From Nodularia sp. LEGE 06071 (GTDB lineage: Bacteria; Cyanobacteriota; Cyanobacteriia; Cyanobacteriales; Nostocaceae), in contig NZ_JADEWH010000025.1 of the NCBI RefSeq assembly GCF_015207755.1, positions 1 through 41,839 of the forward strand: a stretch of 41,839 bases of DNA, written 5' to 3'. The stretch's first letter is position 1; each line of letters begins with the position of its first letter. Shown here piece by piece: positions 25,543 to 33,681 of this stretch. The translations under genes were made by a program, and so were the position numbers. The notes under the pieces were generated by a model. That model searched no databases. It worked only from the letters and a program-made list of their open reading frames with translations, and had not been told where the DNA came from.

Positions 25543-26097
25543 GTACTGCTTCTACCTTTTTAAACAACGTAGTTAAACCTGTAAAATTTGGGTTTGACCC
25601 CATTTTAGATATACCTTTGAGAAATCAGTTCCGCAGTTCAGAATCACTGGGTCTCATGATTCTACCCATAGACTTGCTTGTGTTTGCCAAAATCTAAAGA
25701 AATTTGAAGTCACAGACTGACAGTTACTGCACCTGTTGAATACAATTTCCTTCAGGTCGATCAGCGAATGTCTACCTCATAGAAGTTACACAATTCGGTA
25801 ATTCTCCTAACCAGGTATTAACCTGGTGAGTCTTTCCGTAATTGTGTAAGAAAAAATACCCCAAATCAAGCGTTGATCGCGGTTGTTTGATTTGCTTTCT
25901 TGTAGTCATTGGCATTGCTGGGAAGTCCGGGAACTCTGCTTTATTTTTATCCCTATGTATTTGATCTTAACTCATTCTCTCGCCGACCTTAATGCTTTTC
26001 TACAACAATCGCCAAATAATTTTGAATTGACGCACTGAAAACGTGAAGCTGGGTGTGCGTACTACAAGGAATTTGCCACTACAATGGAATGGCAGAA
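25543..26097. other. Spacer with a long hairpin
   Basis: About 550 bases with no convincing gene in either direction. Its main feature is the two-level inverted repeat at 25786-25849, listed separately. Confidence 0.5.
25786..25849. repeat. Long two-level hairpin
   Basis: TTACACAATT pairs perfectly with AATTGTGTAA, the stem can extend by CGG/CCG, and inside lies CCAGGT/ACCTGG closed by a 4-base loop. On the plus strand it is followed by GAAAAAAT. It may be a structured RNA or the fold of a small repeat element. Confidence 0.55.
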
Positions 26098-26313
26098 TCA
26101 CCGAATTTGAGATTGGCGGAGAAATTCTATTGGCAGTTGCGAGGATGCTTCTCTTTTGATTTGGCCGGCGCTAACTGCATCATATAAAGCTGTAAGGACT
26201 GTCAAGTCTTCTTGACTATAGCACTTAGTCGCCAGCACTTGATGGAGTAAACCCTCAGATTCGACACTAAGATATCCAGTTTGGAAAGCAGATTCAACGA
26301 GTGTGCGAATCAT
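26098..26313 (-). CDS. Small conserved-looking protein of unknown function (71 aa)
   Basis: A 71-residue, mostly helical soluble protein (MIRTLVESAFQTGYLSVESE). I recall similar small proteins in cyanobacteria but can name no family. A consensus CRP-type site lies about 105 bases upstream of its start, so it may be regulated by a cAMP receptor protein. Confidence 0.65.
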   Translation of the reverse strand: MIRTLVESAFQTGYLSVESEGLLHQVLATKCYSQEDLTVLTALYDAVSAGQIKREASSQLPIEFLRQSQIR

Positions 26314-26417
26314 GTTGATTAGGGTAGGATAAAATTCTTATTTTTATTGTCTAACACTTATTCCTTTTATTCATTGATATAAAACAGTAAATACTGGTGA
26401 TTCTTATGACGGTTAAC

Positions 26418-26433
26418 TGTGACTTAGATCACA
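26418..26433. promoter_or_regulatory. Consensus CRP-type binding site
   Basis: TGTGA-CTTAGA-TCACA matches the symmetric CRP site TGTGA-N6-TCACA at every fixed base. It lies upstream of the 71-residue gene read on the minus strand. TATTTA (26388-26393) or TTATAT (26377-26382) could be that gene's -10 box, which would put the site about 45 or 55 bases before the start of transcription. The other neighbour, the Nif3-like gene, ends here. Confidence 0.65.
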
Positions 26434-26523
26434 GTATTGGTCAAAAAAATTGATTTTTCCAAGACTAGTAATACTGAAGAATAACAAAAATTAAAGTATA
26501 AATTCTACCCGATTAAGCTAACT

Positions 26524-27312
26524 TCACGGAAAAAACTGGCGAAAATCTTCATCTTTGTGACTCAATTTCACCCAGTCTAGATTTAAAGACAGAAATCTTT
26601 GTACTAGGCGATCGCAGGCCGGGCGTTCAGTGGCATAGTGTCCCGCATCAATTAAAATCAGATTGCGATCGCGGCTTTCCTGAAACTGATGGAACTTACA
26701 ATCAGAAGTTAAATAAACTTGAGCATGAGTTTTGACAACCGCCGAAATATAACTAGCGCCCGAACCGCCCAACACAGCCACTCGTGAAATCTTCTGCTGT
26801 AAGTCAGCAGTTGGGGAAAAAATTAAATGAGGCGCAGCGAGTCGGGTTTGAATTGTCGCGAGTAATTCTTGTAAAGTCAGAAATGGCTCTAATAAACCAA
26901 CACGCCCGTAGCCCAATCCTGCTTGTGTCGGTACGATAGGAGTGACTGAGTGCAAGTTTAAAATTTGAGCCAAAACGTCAGCAGTACCATCCTGGACTTG
27001 ATCAAAATTGGTGTGGGCGCTGTAAATCCCAATATTATGGGTAAAAGCTAATCGTGCCATTTCGGCGATCGCCTCACCAGTACATAAAGACTTGAGAGGA
27101 CTAAAAATCAATGGATGATGAGCAAAAATTAGATTAGCATGGAGTGCGATCGCTTCTTGCATCACAGCCAAAGTCGGTGTCAAACAAACCAACACCCGCG
27201 CTTTCTCTGTTAACACACCCGGCTGAATCTGCCAACCGCAATTATCCCAGCTTTCACACCAAGCCGGATTTGCCCATTCTTCAAACCAAGTAATTAAATC
27301 AGAAATTTTCAC
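26524..27312 (-). CDS. Nif3-like dinuclear metal centre protein
   Basis: A 262-residue protein of the Nif3/YqfO/DUF34 family. Metal-binding motifs are visible: HHPLIF (with the preceding LIFAHHP), YSAHTNFD, and DAGHYATERP near the C-terminus. Length fits the simple form without a PII-like insert. The family is universal, and its function is unsettled; some members are annotated as GTP cyclohydrolase I type 2, which is doubtful. It stands alone. Confidence 0.93.
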   Translation of the reverse strand: MKISDLITWFEEWANPAWCESWDNCGWQIQPGVLTEKARVLVCLTPTLAVMQEAIALHANLIFAHHPLIFSPLKSLCTGEAIAEMARLAFTHNIGIYSAHTNFDQVQDGTADVLAQILNLHSVTPIVPTQAGLGYGRVGLLEPFLTLQELLATIQTRLAAPHLIFSPTADLQQKISRVAVLGGSGASYISAVVKTHAQVYLTSDCKFHQFQESRDRNLILIDAGHYATERPACDRLVQRFLSLNLDWVKLSHKDEDFRQFFP

Positions 27313-27492
27313 AAAAACACTATCCTGAGAAACTAAAATGTCATGATTTAGTTCTTTAATTTTAGTGATTTCATCAAGTTTATGACAGTTTATTGAGTTT
27401 TCACATAAAATTTACCTTTGCTGCTAAACCACACCAGCAAATTGGGAACTCTTAATGTATGGACCAACGCCAATTTATAGGGGAACACATTG

Positions 27493-28176
27493 ATGCTTTC
27501 GACAAACGGCGAATATCAATCTTGGGATATAAAAGAAACAGTTCTGCCCGTAGCGTCAAGTTTAACAGAATCTGAGGACACACTTACAGAGGCAACTGTC
27601 AGGTTACCCACTAAGTTTTACGGTCACTATAGTGACTCAATGGAAATGTATGCCCCAGCCAATAGAGTTGCAGAGTATCTTCAAACTCACGCCACATGGT
27701 TTTCGCGCTGTGCTGAACCGATGAAGGTACAACCCTTGGGCGAAAATGGTTATGCTGTGATTATCGGTCGCTTTGGCTCTTTTGGTTATGATGTAGAGCC
27801 GAAAATTGGTCTAGAACTTTTACCCCCAGACGCAGGAATATATCGGATTCGGACAATCCCTGTTCCTGACTACCATCCGCCTGGTTATGACGTAGACTAT
27901 CAGGCATCGCTACAATTGGTAGAAAATGCGGTCAACAATTCTCCTAGCGGTTTTCGTGAGATTACACAAATTGAATGGGAATTAGATTTGTTAGTTAATC
28001 TGCACTTTCCCAAATTTATTCAACGATTGCCCAAATCTTTAATTCAATCTACAGGCGATCGCTTACTTAACCAAATCGTCCGTCAAGTATCTCGCCGCTT
28101 AACTCGCAAAGTCCAGGCAGATTTTCATCAATCTCTCGGAATCACCTTTCCTGGTAATTCCCCGAAAAAAGGCTAA
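27493..28176 (+). CDS. DUF1997 family protein
   Basis: A 227-residue soluble protein of a family shared by cyanobacteria and plastids. The core runs from RLPTKFYGHYSDSMEMYAPA through PMKVQPLGENGYAVIIGRFG and IEWELDLLVNLHFPKFIQRL to a basic helical end. No catalytic motif is visible. ATG 27493 is chosen because AGGGGAA lies 9 bases upstream; a TTG just before it is less likely. Confidence 0.85.
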   Translation: MLSTNGEYQSWDIKETVLPVASSLTESEDTLTEATVRLPTKFYGHYSDSMEMYAPANRVAEYLQTHATWFSRCAEPMKVQPLGENGYAVIIGRFGSFGYDVEPKIGLELLPPDAGIYRIRTIPVPDYHPPGYDVDYQASLQLVENAVNNSPSGFREITQIEWELDLLVNLHFPKFIQRLPKSLIQSTGDRLLNQIVRQVSRRLTRKVQADFHQSLGITFPGNSPKKG

Positions 28177-28203
28177 ATTAACAGTCATTAGCCATTGAAT
28201 ATT

Positions 28204-28237
28204 GACTAACGGCTAATGACTAACGACTAACGACTAA
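28204..28237. repeat. Tandem heptamer repeat (GACTAAC type)
   Basis: Imperfect tandem copies of GACTAAC/GGCTAAT fill the short gap between the convergent DUF1997 and DUF4079 genes. It is a second, different heptamer repeat of the same general kind as at 11012. Confidence 0.75.
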
Positions 28238-28704
28238 GCATTAGTGAGAATTCTTTGGACAATTTGCACCCCAGTAATAGCCTGCCAAGTAAACAGACCT
28301 AAAAGGGCAAAATTTAGGAGAATATGAGTTGCACGCGCCCAATTTGCTCCTTTTTGCATGAAAGGAGATAAAGAAGCCGAAAATGCAATTAGACCCGTCA
28401 TTCCCAGTCCCGCTAGTAGATGTGGCCCCACAAACAACTTACCGTTATTGATGTAGGTGACAGCCATACCACCAATCGCACCTGTCACCATCAAGCCTAA
28501 GAGTATAGAACCCATTTGGTAGTGTTTAATGTTATATCTACCTTTAATCAGTTCTTTCTTTTCATCTCCTTGAGCGCCTCTGGTACGCTGTACTTGTAGA
28601 CCCAAGTAGGCAGCGTAAAGTGAGAGTGCTAACAGTCCCCACATGGTTAGTGGGTGAAAAAAGTTTAGCCAATATTTAATTTCAGGTGACAGTTCCAGAC
28701 TCAT
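28234..28704 (-). CDS. DUF4079 membrane protein
   Basis: A 156-residue protein with four predicted membrane helices (FFHPLTMWGLLALSLYAAYL, MGSILLGLMVTGAIGGMAVT, GPHLLAGLGMTGLIAFSASL, ILLNFALLGLFTWQAITGVQ). His residues in the helices resemble heme-binding positions of cytochrome b561-like proteins, but no heme has been shown that I know of. ATG 28704 is used in place of a TTG 15 bases upstream. Function is unknown. Confidence 0.87.
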   Translation of the reverse strand: MSLELSPEIKYWLNFFHPLTMWGLLALSLYAAYLGLQVQRTRGAQGDEKKELIKGRYNIKHYQMGSILLGLMVTGAIGGMAVTYINNGKLFVGPHLLAGLGMTGLIAFSASLSPFMQKGANWARATHILLNFALLGLFTWQAITGVQIVQRILTNA

Positions 28705-28956
28705 AGTGTTCTCGCCCAATTCTTAAATCTTCATAAAAATTAGCATAACTCTAATTTCTGTGCTTCAAGTTGCCAGGTGTAAAAGTTGTGGGGGAATAAA
28801 GGGGATGAGAGAGATGGGGAAGTAATACTTTAGTTCCTCCCTTTCCCCTCCTTCTTCGTGATGAATTAGTTTGCCTCTTGCCAAAGTGGTTAAACAATTT
28901 CAGACTAAATTTTGGGACTAGACTTACAAAACCTGCTGGTGCGGGGAATATTGATC

Positions 28957-30234
28957 ATGGAAAATAACGATGTCTTGCTGCTAAAGTCGGCTAAAAGTGG
29001 CGATATTAAGCGGGTGTGTGCGCTACTGGCTGCTGGTGCTAAGGTTGACGTTGGCGATCGCGATGGAACTACAGCCTTAATGTTTGCTGCCAACTTAGGT
29101 TACACCGAAATTGTGCGATCGCTATTAGATGCTGGGGCAAATATTAACTTGCGTAGAAAACGCTATGGTTTGACGGCTTTGATGTTGGCCGTTAGTACCC
29201 ATCAACTGGACATTGTACAGCTTTTGCTCTCCAGAGGTGCTGATGTAAATGCCATTAATGAAGATGGCAGTACAGCTTTAATGGCAGCTGCACTTAAGGG
29301 TGATGTTGATGTGGTGCAAGTCTTATTGGCAGCTGGTGCTGAAGTGAATGTCACAGACCAAGATCATGATACCGCTTTAAAATTGGCTGTCAAATACGGT
29401 CACACAGCAATTATAGAATTAATTTCCCAAAATGGTGCGGATGTCAATCTCCCGGATGAAGAAGGGGAAACCCTGTTGATGATTGCGGCAGATTTGGGAC
29501 GTTTGGAAGTTGTACAAGCATTACTGCTAGCCGGGGCTAATGTCAACCAGAAAAACGCAGATGGTAGCACTGCGCTATTAGCCGCCGCCGCCGCCGGAAA
29601 TCAGGCGATCGCATCTGCTTTACTGGATCAAGGTGCCGAAATTAATATTCCAGACAACGATGGTGAAACTGCCCTACATCTGGCTGTTGTAGAAGGCTAC
29701 ATTGATGTAGTGCAAGAGTTACTTAACCAAGGTGCAGATCCCCAAATTACAAATCATCTGGGTGATACACCAATGCTTGTTGCCGCCTTCCAGGGACATA
29801 GCCAAATACTTGAAATATTGTTGCGTTCTGGAGAAAAAACCAATAAAACAACCCTGGGTATACCTTTGATGCTGGCAATATCGCAGGGATACATTGAGAC
29901 AGTCAAGATATTACTGGACTACGGTGCTGATCCTAATACTTTAGGGAATGATAGCAAAACAGCTTTAATTAAGGCAGCAGAAGGCAACTACACAGGGATT
30001 ATCCGGTTGTTACTGGCTAAGGGTGCAAATGTGAATTTTCAGGACTTAGCAGGGGCAACAGCCTTGATGTGGGCAGTCTCTGGGGGCTATAGTGGAGCTG
30101 TACAGATATTACTCCAAGCTGGGGCAGATATAAATCTGAAAAATCGGGGCGGATATACAGCTTTGATGATTGCAGAATTTAATGGGTATAAGAATATAGT
30201 ACTAAGTCTGCAAAAAGCTGGCGCACAGGAATAA
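28957..30234 (+). CDS. Ankyrin-repeat protein (about 13 repeats)
   Basis: A 425-residue protein made almost wholly of 32-34-residue ankyrin repeats with the D..G.TALM.A and LL..GA.VN signatures. I count 13, the tenth being degenerate. There is no signal peptide, membrane segment or extra catalytic domain, so it is probably a cytoplasmic binding protein. ATG 28957 has GGGGAA 11 bases upstream; an in-frame TTG at 28912 lacks a binding site. Confidence 0.93.
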   Translation: MENNDVLLLKSAKSGDIKRVCALLAAGAKVDVGDRDGTTALMFAANLGYTEIVRSLLDAGANINLRRKRYGLTALMLAVSTHQLDIVQLLLSRGADVNAINEDGSTALMAAALKGDVDVVQVLLAAGAEVNVTDQDHDTALKLAVKYGHTAIIELISQNGADVNLPDEEGETLLMIAADLGRLEVVQALLLAGANVNQKNADGSTALLAAAAAGNQAIASALLDQGAEINIPDNDGETALHLAVVEGYIDVVQELLNQGADPQITNHLGDTPMLVAAFQGHSQILEILLRSGEKTNKTTLGIPLMLAISQGYIETVKILLDYGADPNTLGNDSKTALIKAAEGNYTGIIRLLLAKGANVNFQDLAGATALMWAVSGGYSGAVQILLQAGADINLKNRGGYTALMIAEFNGYKNIVLSLQKAGAQE

Positions 30235-30633
30235 CCATATTAAAAAAAAATTAAGATAACAAAACTCCGGCGCAACTTTTATCAGCTTGCCGCGCTGGAG
30301 TAGGAAAAAATTGAAACACTAAGGTATAACAGGCAAAATGTTTCTACCTTGGTGTTTCCTACTGTGCTAGATAAGCTAAATATATAAGGTTTAATTGTGG
30401 ATAACAGTATTATAAAGAGCAGTTTCTATGTATCATATTCTCGAAAATCTGGGAATAATCAGGAAGCAATTGGTTTGTGGTGGCAAGAAAAAGTGATATC
30501 TAAAATTAATCATCTTTTGCTTTTAACTCACTATAGCGATTGCGATCCATCGTAAAGTGATGACAATATCTTTGATATTGCTCTCTGATGAATTCGCCAA
30601 AAAATTCAACTTTTGACCGTGATCAAATGACTT
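30235..30633. other. Spacer with two hairpins after the ankyrin gene
   Basis: Two stem-loops follow one another: ACTCCGGCGC/GCGCTGGAGT (30264-30301) and a 14-base stem GAAACACTAAGGTA/TACCTTGGTGTTTC (30313-30358) with one G-T pair. Neither is followed by a T-run on the plus strand. The second is followed by TTTTTT on the minus strand, where no gene would need it. The remainder is AT-rich with nothing recognised. Confidence 0.55.
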
Positions 30634-31089
30634 ATGCAGCAACAAAATTTATGGGTAGGAATTGGTTTTAAAAAGGGTAGTTCGTGGCAGTTAATAGGAA
30701 CGGCAATACAGCAAGTATTTCAAGAAAATCAACTCAACGAAAATGCGATCGCAGGTCTTGCAACTATCGACAATAAAGCCTCAGAAGTTGGCTTAATCGA
30801 ACTTTGCCGTCTCCGCAATTTTTCCTTGAAAATCTTTACCGCAGATATTTTGTCTACTGTTTCCGTCCCCAACCCTGGCAAAATCGCGGAAAAAACAGTG
30901 GGAACTCCCAGCGTAGCTGAAGCAGCTGCTATTCTCGCCGCCTCCCACATCACCTCATCTTTAACTAAAAACCAAGAGAGAGAAATCAGGTTATTAGTTC
31001 CTAAACGAATTTTTCGCTTACAGGGGGAACCAGGGGCGGTGACAATAGCTGTTGCCTGTCTTACAAAATTGTTCTCAAAAAATAGCTAA
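30634..31089 (+). CDS. CbiG/CobE-like cobalamin biosynthesis protein
   Basis: A 151-residue protein matching the C-terminal CbiG/CobE domain: WVGIGFKKGSS, IAGLATIDNKASEVGLIELC, and PSVAEAAAILAAS near the end. In full CbiG proteins this domain follows the lactone-opening (hydrolase) domain, whereas here it stands alone, as in CobE. It takes part in corrin ring synthesis on the way to pseudo-B12. No other cob/cbi genes are close. Its 3' end overlaps the convergent holin-like gene by 29 bases. Confidence 0.85.
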   Translation: MQQQNLWVGIGFKKGSSWQLIGTAIQQVFQENQLNENAIAGLATIDNKASEVGLIELCRLRNFSLKIFTADILSTVSVPNPGKIAEKTVGTPSVAEAAAILAASHITSSLTKNQEREIRLLVPKRIFRLQGEPGAVTIAVACLTKLFSKNS

Positions 31090-31414
31090 TCAGACTAGAA
31101 ACAATGGTCAGCACAATTGAACCCAGGAAAGCAGGCAAAAATCCTTGAATTTCAAAACCATAACCAGGAGTGAGGTTACTTGCTAGCCAAAGCGTTAACG
31201 CATTGATCACAAACGTAAACAAACCAAAGGTGATTAAGGTAATAGGAAAGGCTAAAATACTTAAAATTGGTCGAATAAAAGCATTTACCAAACCAATAAT
31301 TGCTACAGCTACTAAAGCCGCTACAAAATTCCTGACAAAGAATCCAGGAACAATATTAGCGGTGATGAGCAAAGCCACCGCAGTACCAAGCCAAGTTAGC
31401 AAAAAGTGTTTCAT
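31061..31414 (-). CDS. Phage holin IV-type small membrane protein (YvlD-like)
   Basis: A 117-residue protein with four hydrophobic segments and the family pattern NAFIRPILSILAFPITLITF followed by G.F.FVINALTLWLAS. The name comes from a mycobacteriophage holin, but chromosomal members are widespread and of unknown function. ATG 31414 is chosen because family members begin MKHFLLTWLG; an in-frame TTG lies 24 bases upstream. Confidence 0.88.
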   Translation of the reverse strand: MKHFLLTWLGTAVALLITANIVPGFFVRNFVAALVAVAIIGLVNAFIRPILSILAFPITLITFGLFTFVINALTLWLASNLTPGYGFEIQGFLPAFLGSIVLTIVSSLISYFLRTIL

Positions 31415-31453
31415 GAGTTTTTTGTAGAAATTAGCCAAAGTTGTCGAACAAAA

Positions 31454-32251
31454 CTATCGTCGCAATAGTGCTTCCCAGGTAGCACCACCAACTACACCGT
31501 CAGCCTCCAGACCATAGCGCTGTTGTGCAGCTTTGACTGCTGCTTCAGTATTCATGCCAAAATCCCCATCTACATCGCCTGCGAGAAAACCAAGCTGTTT
31601 TAGTCGTTCTTGCAGCTTCCTCACTTCTGAATTACGCATTCCTAAACGTAAAATCGCCCATCCTTGAGACGTATATTGAACACCAGGCATTTGTCCAGGA
31701 GGTGTCGTCGATGTTCTCGGTGGTGGTGAGGGTTTTGGCTGAGGTTGAGGATTCGTAGCCCTTGTAGTTTGGCGGGTCTGGGTAGGAACAGGAAAATTTG
31801 AGTTCAAGTTAGACGCTGGGTTAGGTGAAGAGTTGATTGGTGTAACTATTGGCTCTGTGGGGAATAGTCGTTGCCAAGTGATAGCATCAACAATGCCATC
31901 TGGATTCAAATCAACTGCTCGCTTGAACCGAGAAACAGCGCTGGCTGTGTCTTCTTTATAGATACCATCCACTGCACCTGAGTAAAAACCCAAAAGTCTC
32001 AAAGCCGCCTGAAGTTCTGAAACCCGTTCTCCTTGACTGCCAACTTTGAGGGTAGGACGGCTAATACTAGCTCTAGGAGTTGCTTGGGCAATTTGTTGGG
32101 GCGCTACAATTGCTACCACTGCATCAGAGGTCATGAGTAACAACGTAGATGAAAACAGAAGTAACCAATAAAACTTTCCTGTCTTCCTGCAACGAAATGC
32201 TTTTAGCGACTCAAAGTAGTTCAAAATACTTGTTGTCAGGCTAAATTGCAT
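31454..32251 (-). CDS. Secreted protein with two peptidoglycan-binding domains
   Basis: A 265-residue envelope protein. A hydrophobic segment at about residues 25-52 (KFYWLLLFSSTLLLMTSDAV) acts as signal or anchor. Two PG_binding_1 domains follow: LKVGSQGERVSELQAALRLL...DGI, and after a Pro/Thr-rich linker LRLGMRNSEVRKLQERLKQL...DGVVGGATW. No hydrolase domain is attached, so it probably only binds the cell wall. ATG 32251 is used; an in-frame TTG lies 15 bases upstream. Confidence 0.88.
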   Translation of the reverse strand: MQFSLTTSILNYFESLKAFRCRKTGKFYWLLLFSSTLLLMTSDAVVAIVAPQQIAQATPRASISRPTLKVGSQGERVSELQAALRLLGFYSGAVDGIYKEDTASAVSRFKRAVDLNPDGIVDAITWQRLFPTEPIVTPINSSPNPASNLNSNFPVPTQTRQTTRATNPQPQPKPSPPPRTSTTPPGQMPGVQYTSQGWAILRLGMRNSEVRKLQERLKQLGFLAGDVDGDFGMNTEAAVKAAQQRYGLEADGVVGGATWEALLRR

Positions 32252-32327
32252 GGACTTTATTTCCAAAATCTTCTGTTGCTAATATTACAGCCGCTTGTGT
32301 TCAGAAAACAGCTGATTCTATCGCAAT

Positions 32328-33611
32328 TTAACACTCAGCGCTGGGAAATGCACTATTAATCGCTGTTTCTTGACCAACTAAAGACATATAAGGTGACTGT
32401 AAATACTTACAGGCGGCAGCTATGGCATCTTTGACACTCACAGATGCAATCAGTTCTTGAAACTGCTGATCAAAATCAAGTCCTAAACCCAAAGTTTCAT
32501 ACCAACCGTATATTTGAGCAATTTGTCCGTTAGTTTGTTTACCCAAAGCGTACTGCCCCAGAATTTTGTTTTTAGCTGCTTGTAGGGCGGTTTCTGATAC
32601 TTCAGTAGTACAGAGTAAATCCACTTCTTTCCGTAGCCCTTGCAGAGCGATGCTGGTATTTTCTGGTGCTGTACCCATATACACCACAAATGAACCCGGA
32701 TACAGCCTTGTCGGATAAAATGCCGATACCTCGTAAGCTAAACCCCGCTTTTCCCGTAATTCCACAAACAAACGGCTAGAAAGCCCATTACCCAAGTAGG
32801 TAGACAGCAATTTTAATGGGGCGTAGTCTGGACAACTGACTGATGATCCCAAATAACCCAACATCACAATAGATTGCTGTGTTTGTACAGGCTGTAGTCG
32901 ATGCTGCGGTTCTGCCTGAATTTCTGGTAAATTAACTAATGGCAAGGGTTGTGCCGGAATTTGCCAATCCCCAAATACTTGTTCTACTAATGCTATGGCA
33001 TCTTCTAAGGTGACTCGCCCGGCGATACTTATTACAAGATTATCTGGACGAAAATAAGTTTGGTGAAACTGCACCAAGTCAGCACGCGATAAACCGCCCA
33101 TTGTGGTTTCATCTCCCAGCACTGACATAGCATAGGGATGATTTTGGTACATTACCTCCCGCATTTGGCTAAAGGCAACGGTAAACGGCTGTTCTTTTTG
33201 AGAGCGAATATTTTGTAGTGCTAAACGCTTCTCTAGTTCCACTTGGGCTTCGGGAAATGTCGGCGATCGCAATATTCGCCCTGCCAATGTTAAAATCTCC
33301 GCAAAGTCCGATGTGACTGTCTTTAAAGACAACAAAAAATAATCCGTGGCAGCATCCGCACTTAAACTTGCTCCCACAGATTCCACTTGTTCAGCAAGTT
33401 CCCAGCTCGAAAGTCCGTCGCATCCCTTTGTCATCACTGTTGACAGCAAATGGGCTAACCCCGCTTGCTCTCGTGTTTCGCAACAACTACCAGCACGGAC
33501 AAACATCCGCGCCGCCACAATATCCGCAACCGGATTTTCTGCCACCAACAGGACAATGCCATTATTCAATACAGTGCGATGAATAGGAGAGGAAGATGGG
33601 GAATTTTTCAC
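32328..33611 (-). CDS. M16 peptidase family protein, probable inactive partner
   Basis: A 427-residue member of peptidase family M16. At the position of the zinc motif HxxEH it reads HLLST (AGLAHLLSTVMTKG), so Glu and the second His are missing and it cannot bind zinc normally. Its gene follows 70 bases behind the active M16 gene. The family often works as a pair of one active and one inactive subunit, and this pair fits that well. The start is a GTG at 33611, since no ATG is in a suitable place. Confidence 0.88.
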   Translation of the reverse strand: MKNSPSSSPIHRTVLNNGIVLLVAENPVADIVAARMFVRAGSCCETREQAGLAHLLSTVMTKGCDGLSSWELAEQVESVGASLSADAATDYFLLSLKTVTSDFAEILTLAGRILRSPTFPEAQVELEKRLALQNIRSQKEQPFTVAFSQMREVMYQNHPYAMSVLGDETTMGGLSRADLVQFHQTYFRPDNLVISIAGRVTLEDAIALVEQVFGDWQIPAQPLPLVNLPEIQAEPQHRLQPVQTQQSIVMLGYLGSSVSCPDYAPLKLLSTYLGNGLSSRLFVELREKRGLAYEVSAFYPTRLYPGSFVVYMGTAPENTSIALQGLRKEVDLLCTTEVSETALQAAKNKILGQYALGKQTNGQIAQIYGWYETLGLGLDFDQQFQELIASVSVKDAIAAACKYLQSPYMSLVGQETAINSAFPSAEC

Positions 33612-33681
33612 AGTTATAAGTAATAAATTATTAGTTATTCTTGCTGGTTAGTTGTTAACACTAAACAACCAATCACTGATA

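Noticed and set aside
24990-25697. 235-codon plus-strand frame
   Set aside because: It runs across the HEARO-like element and antisense through the convincing 103-residue gene, with no family-like sequence.
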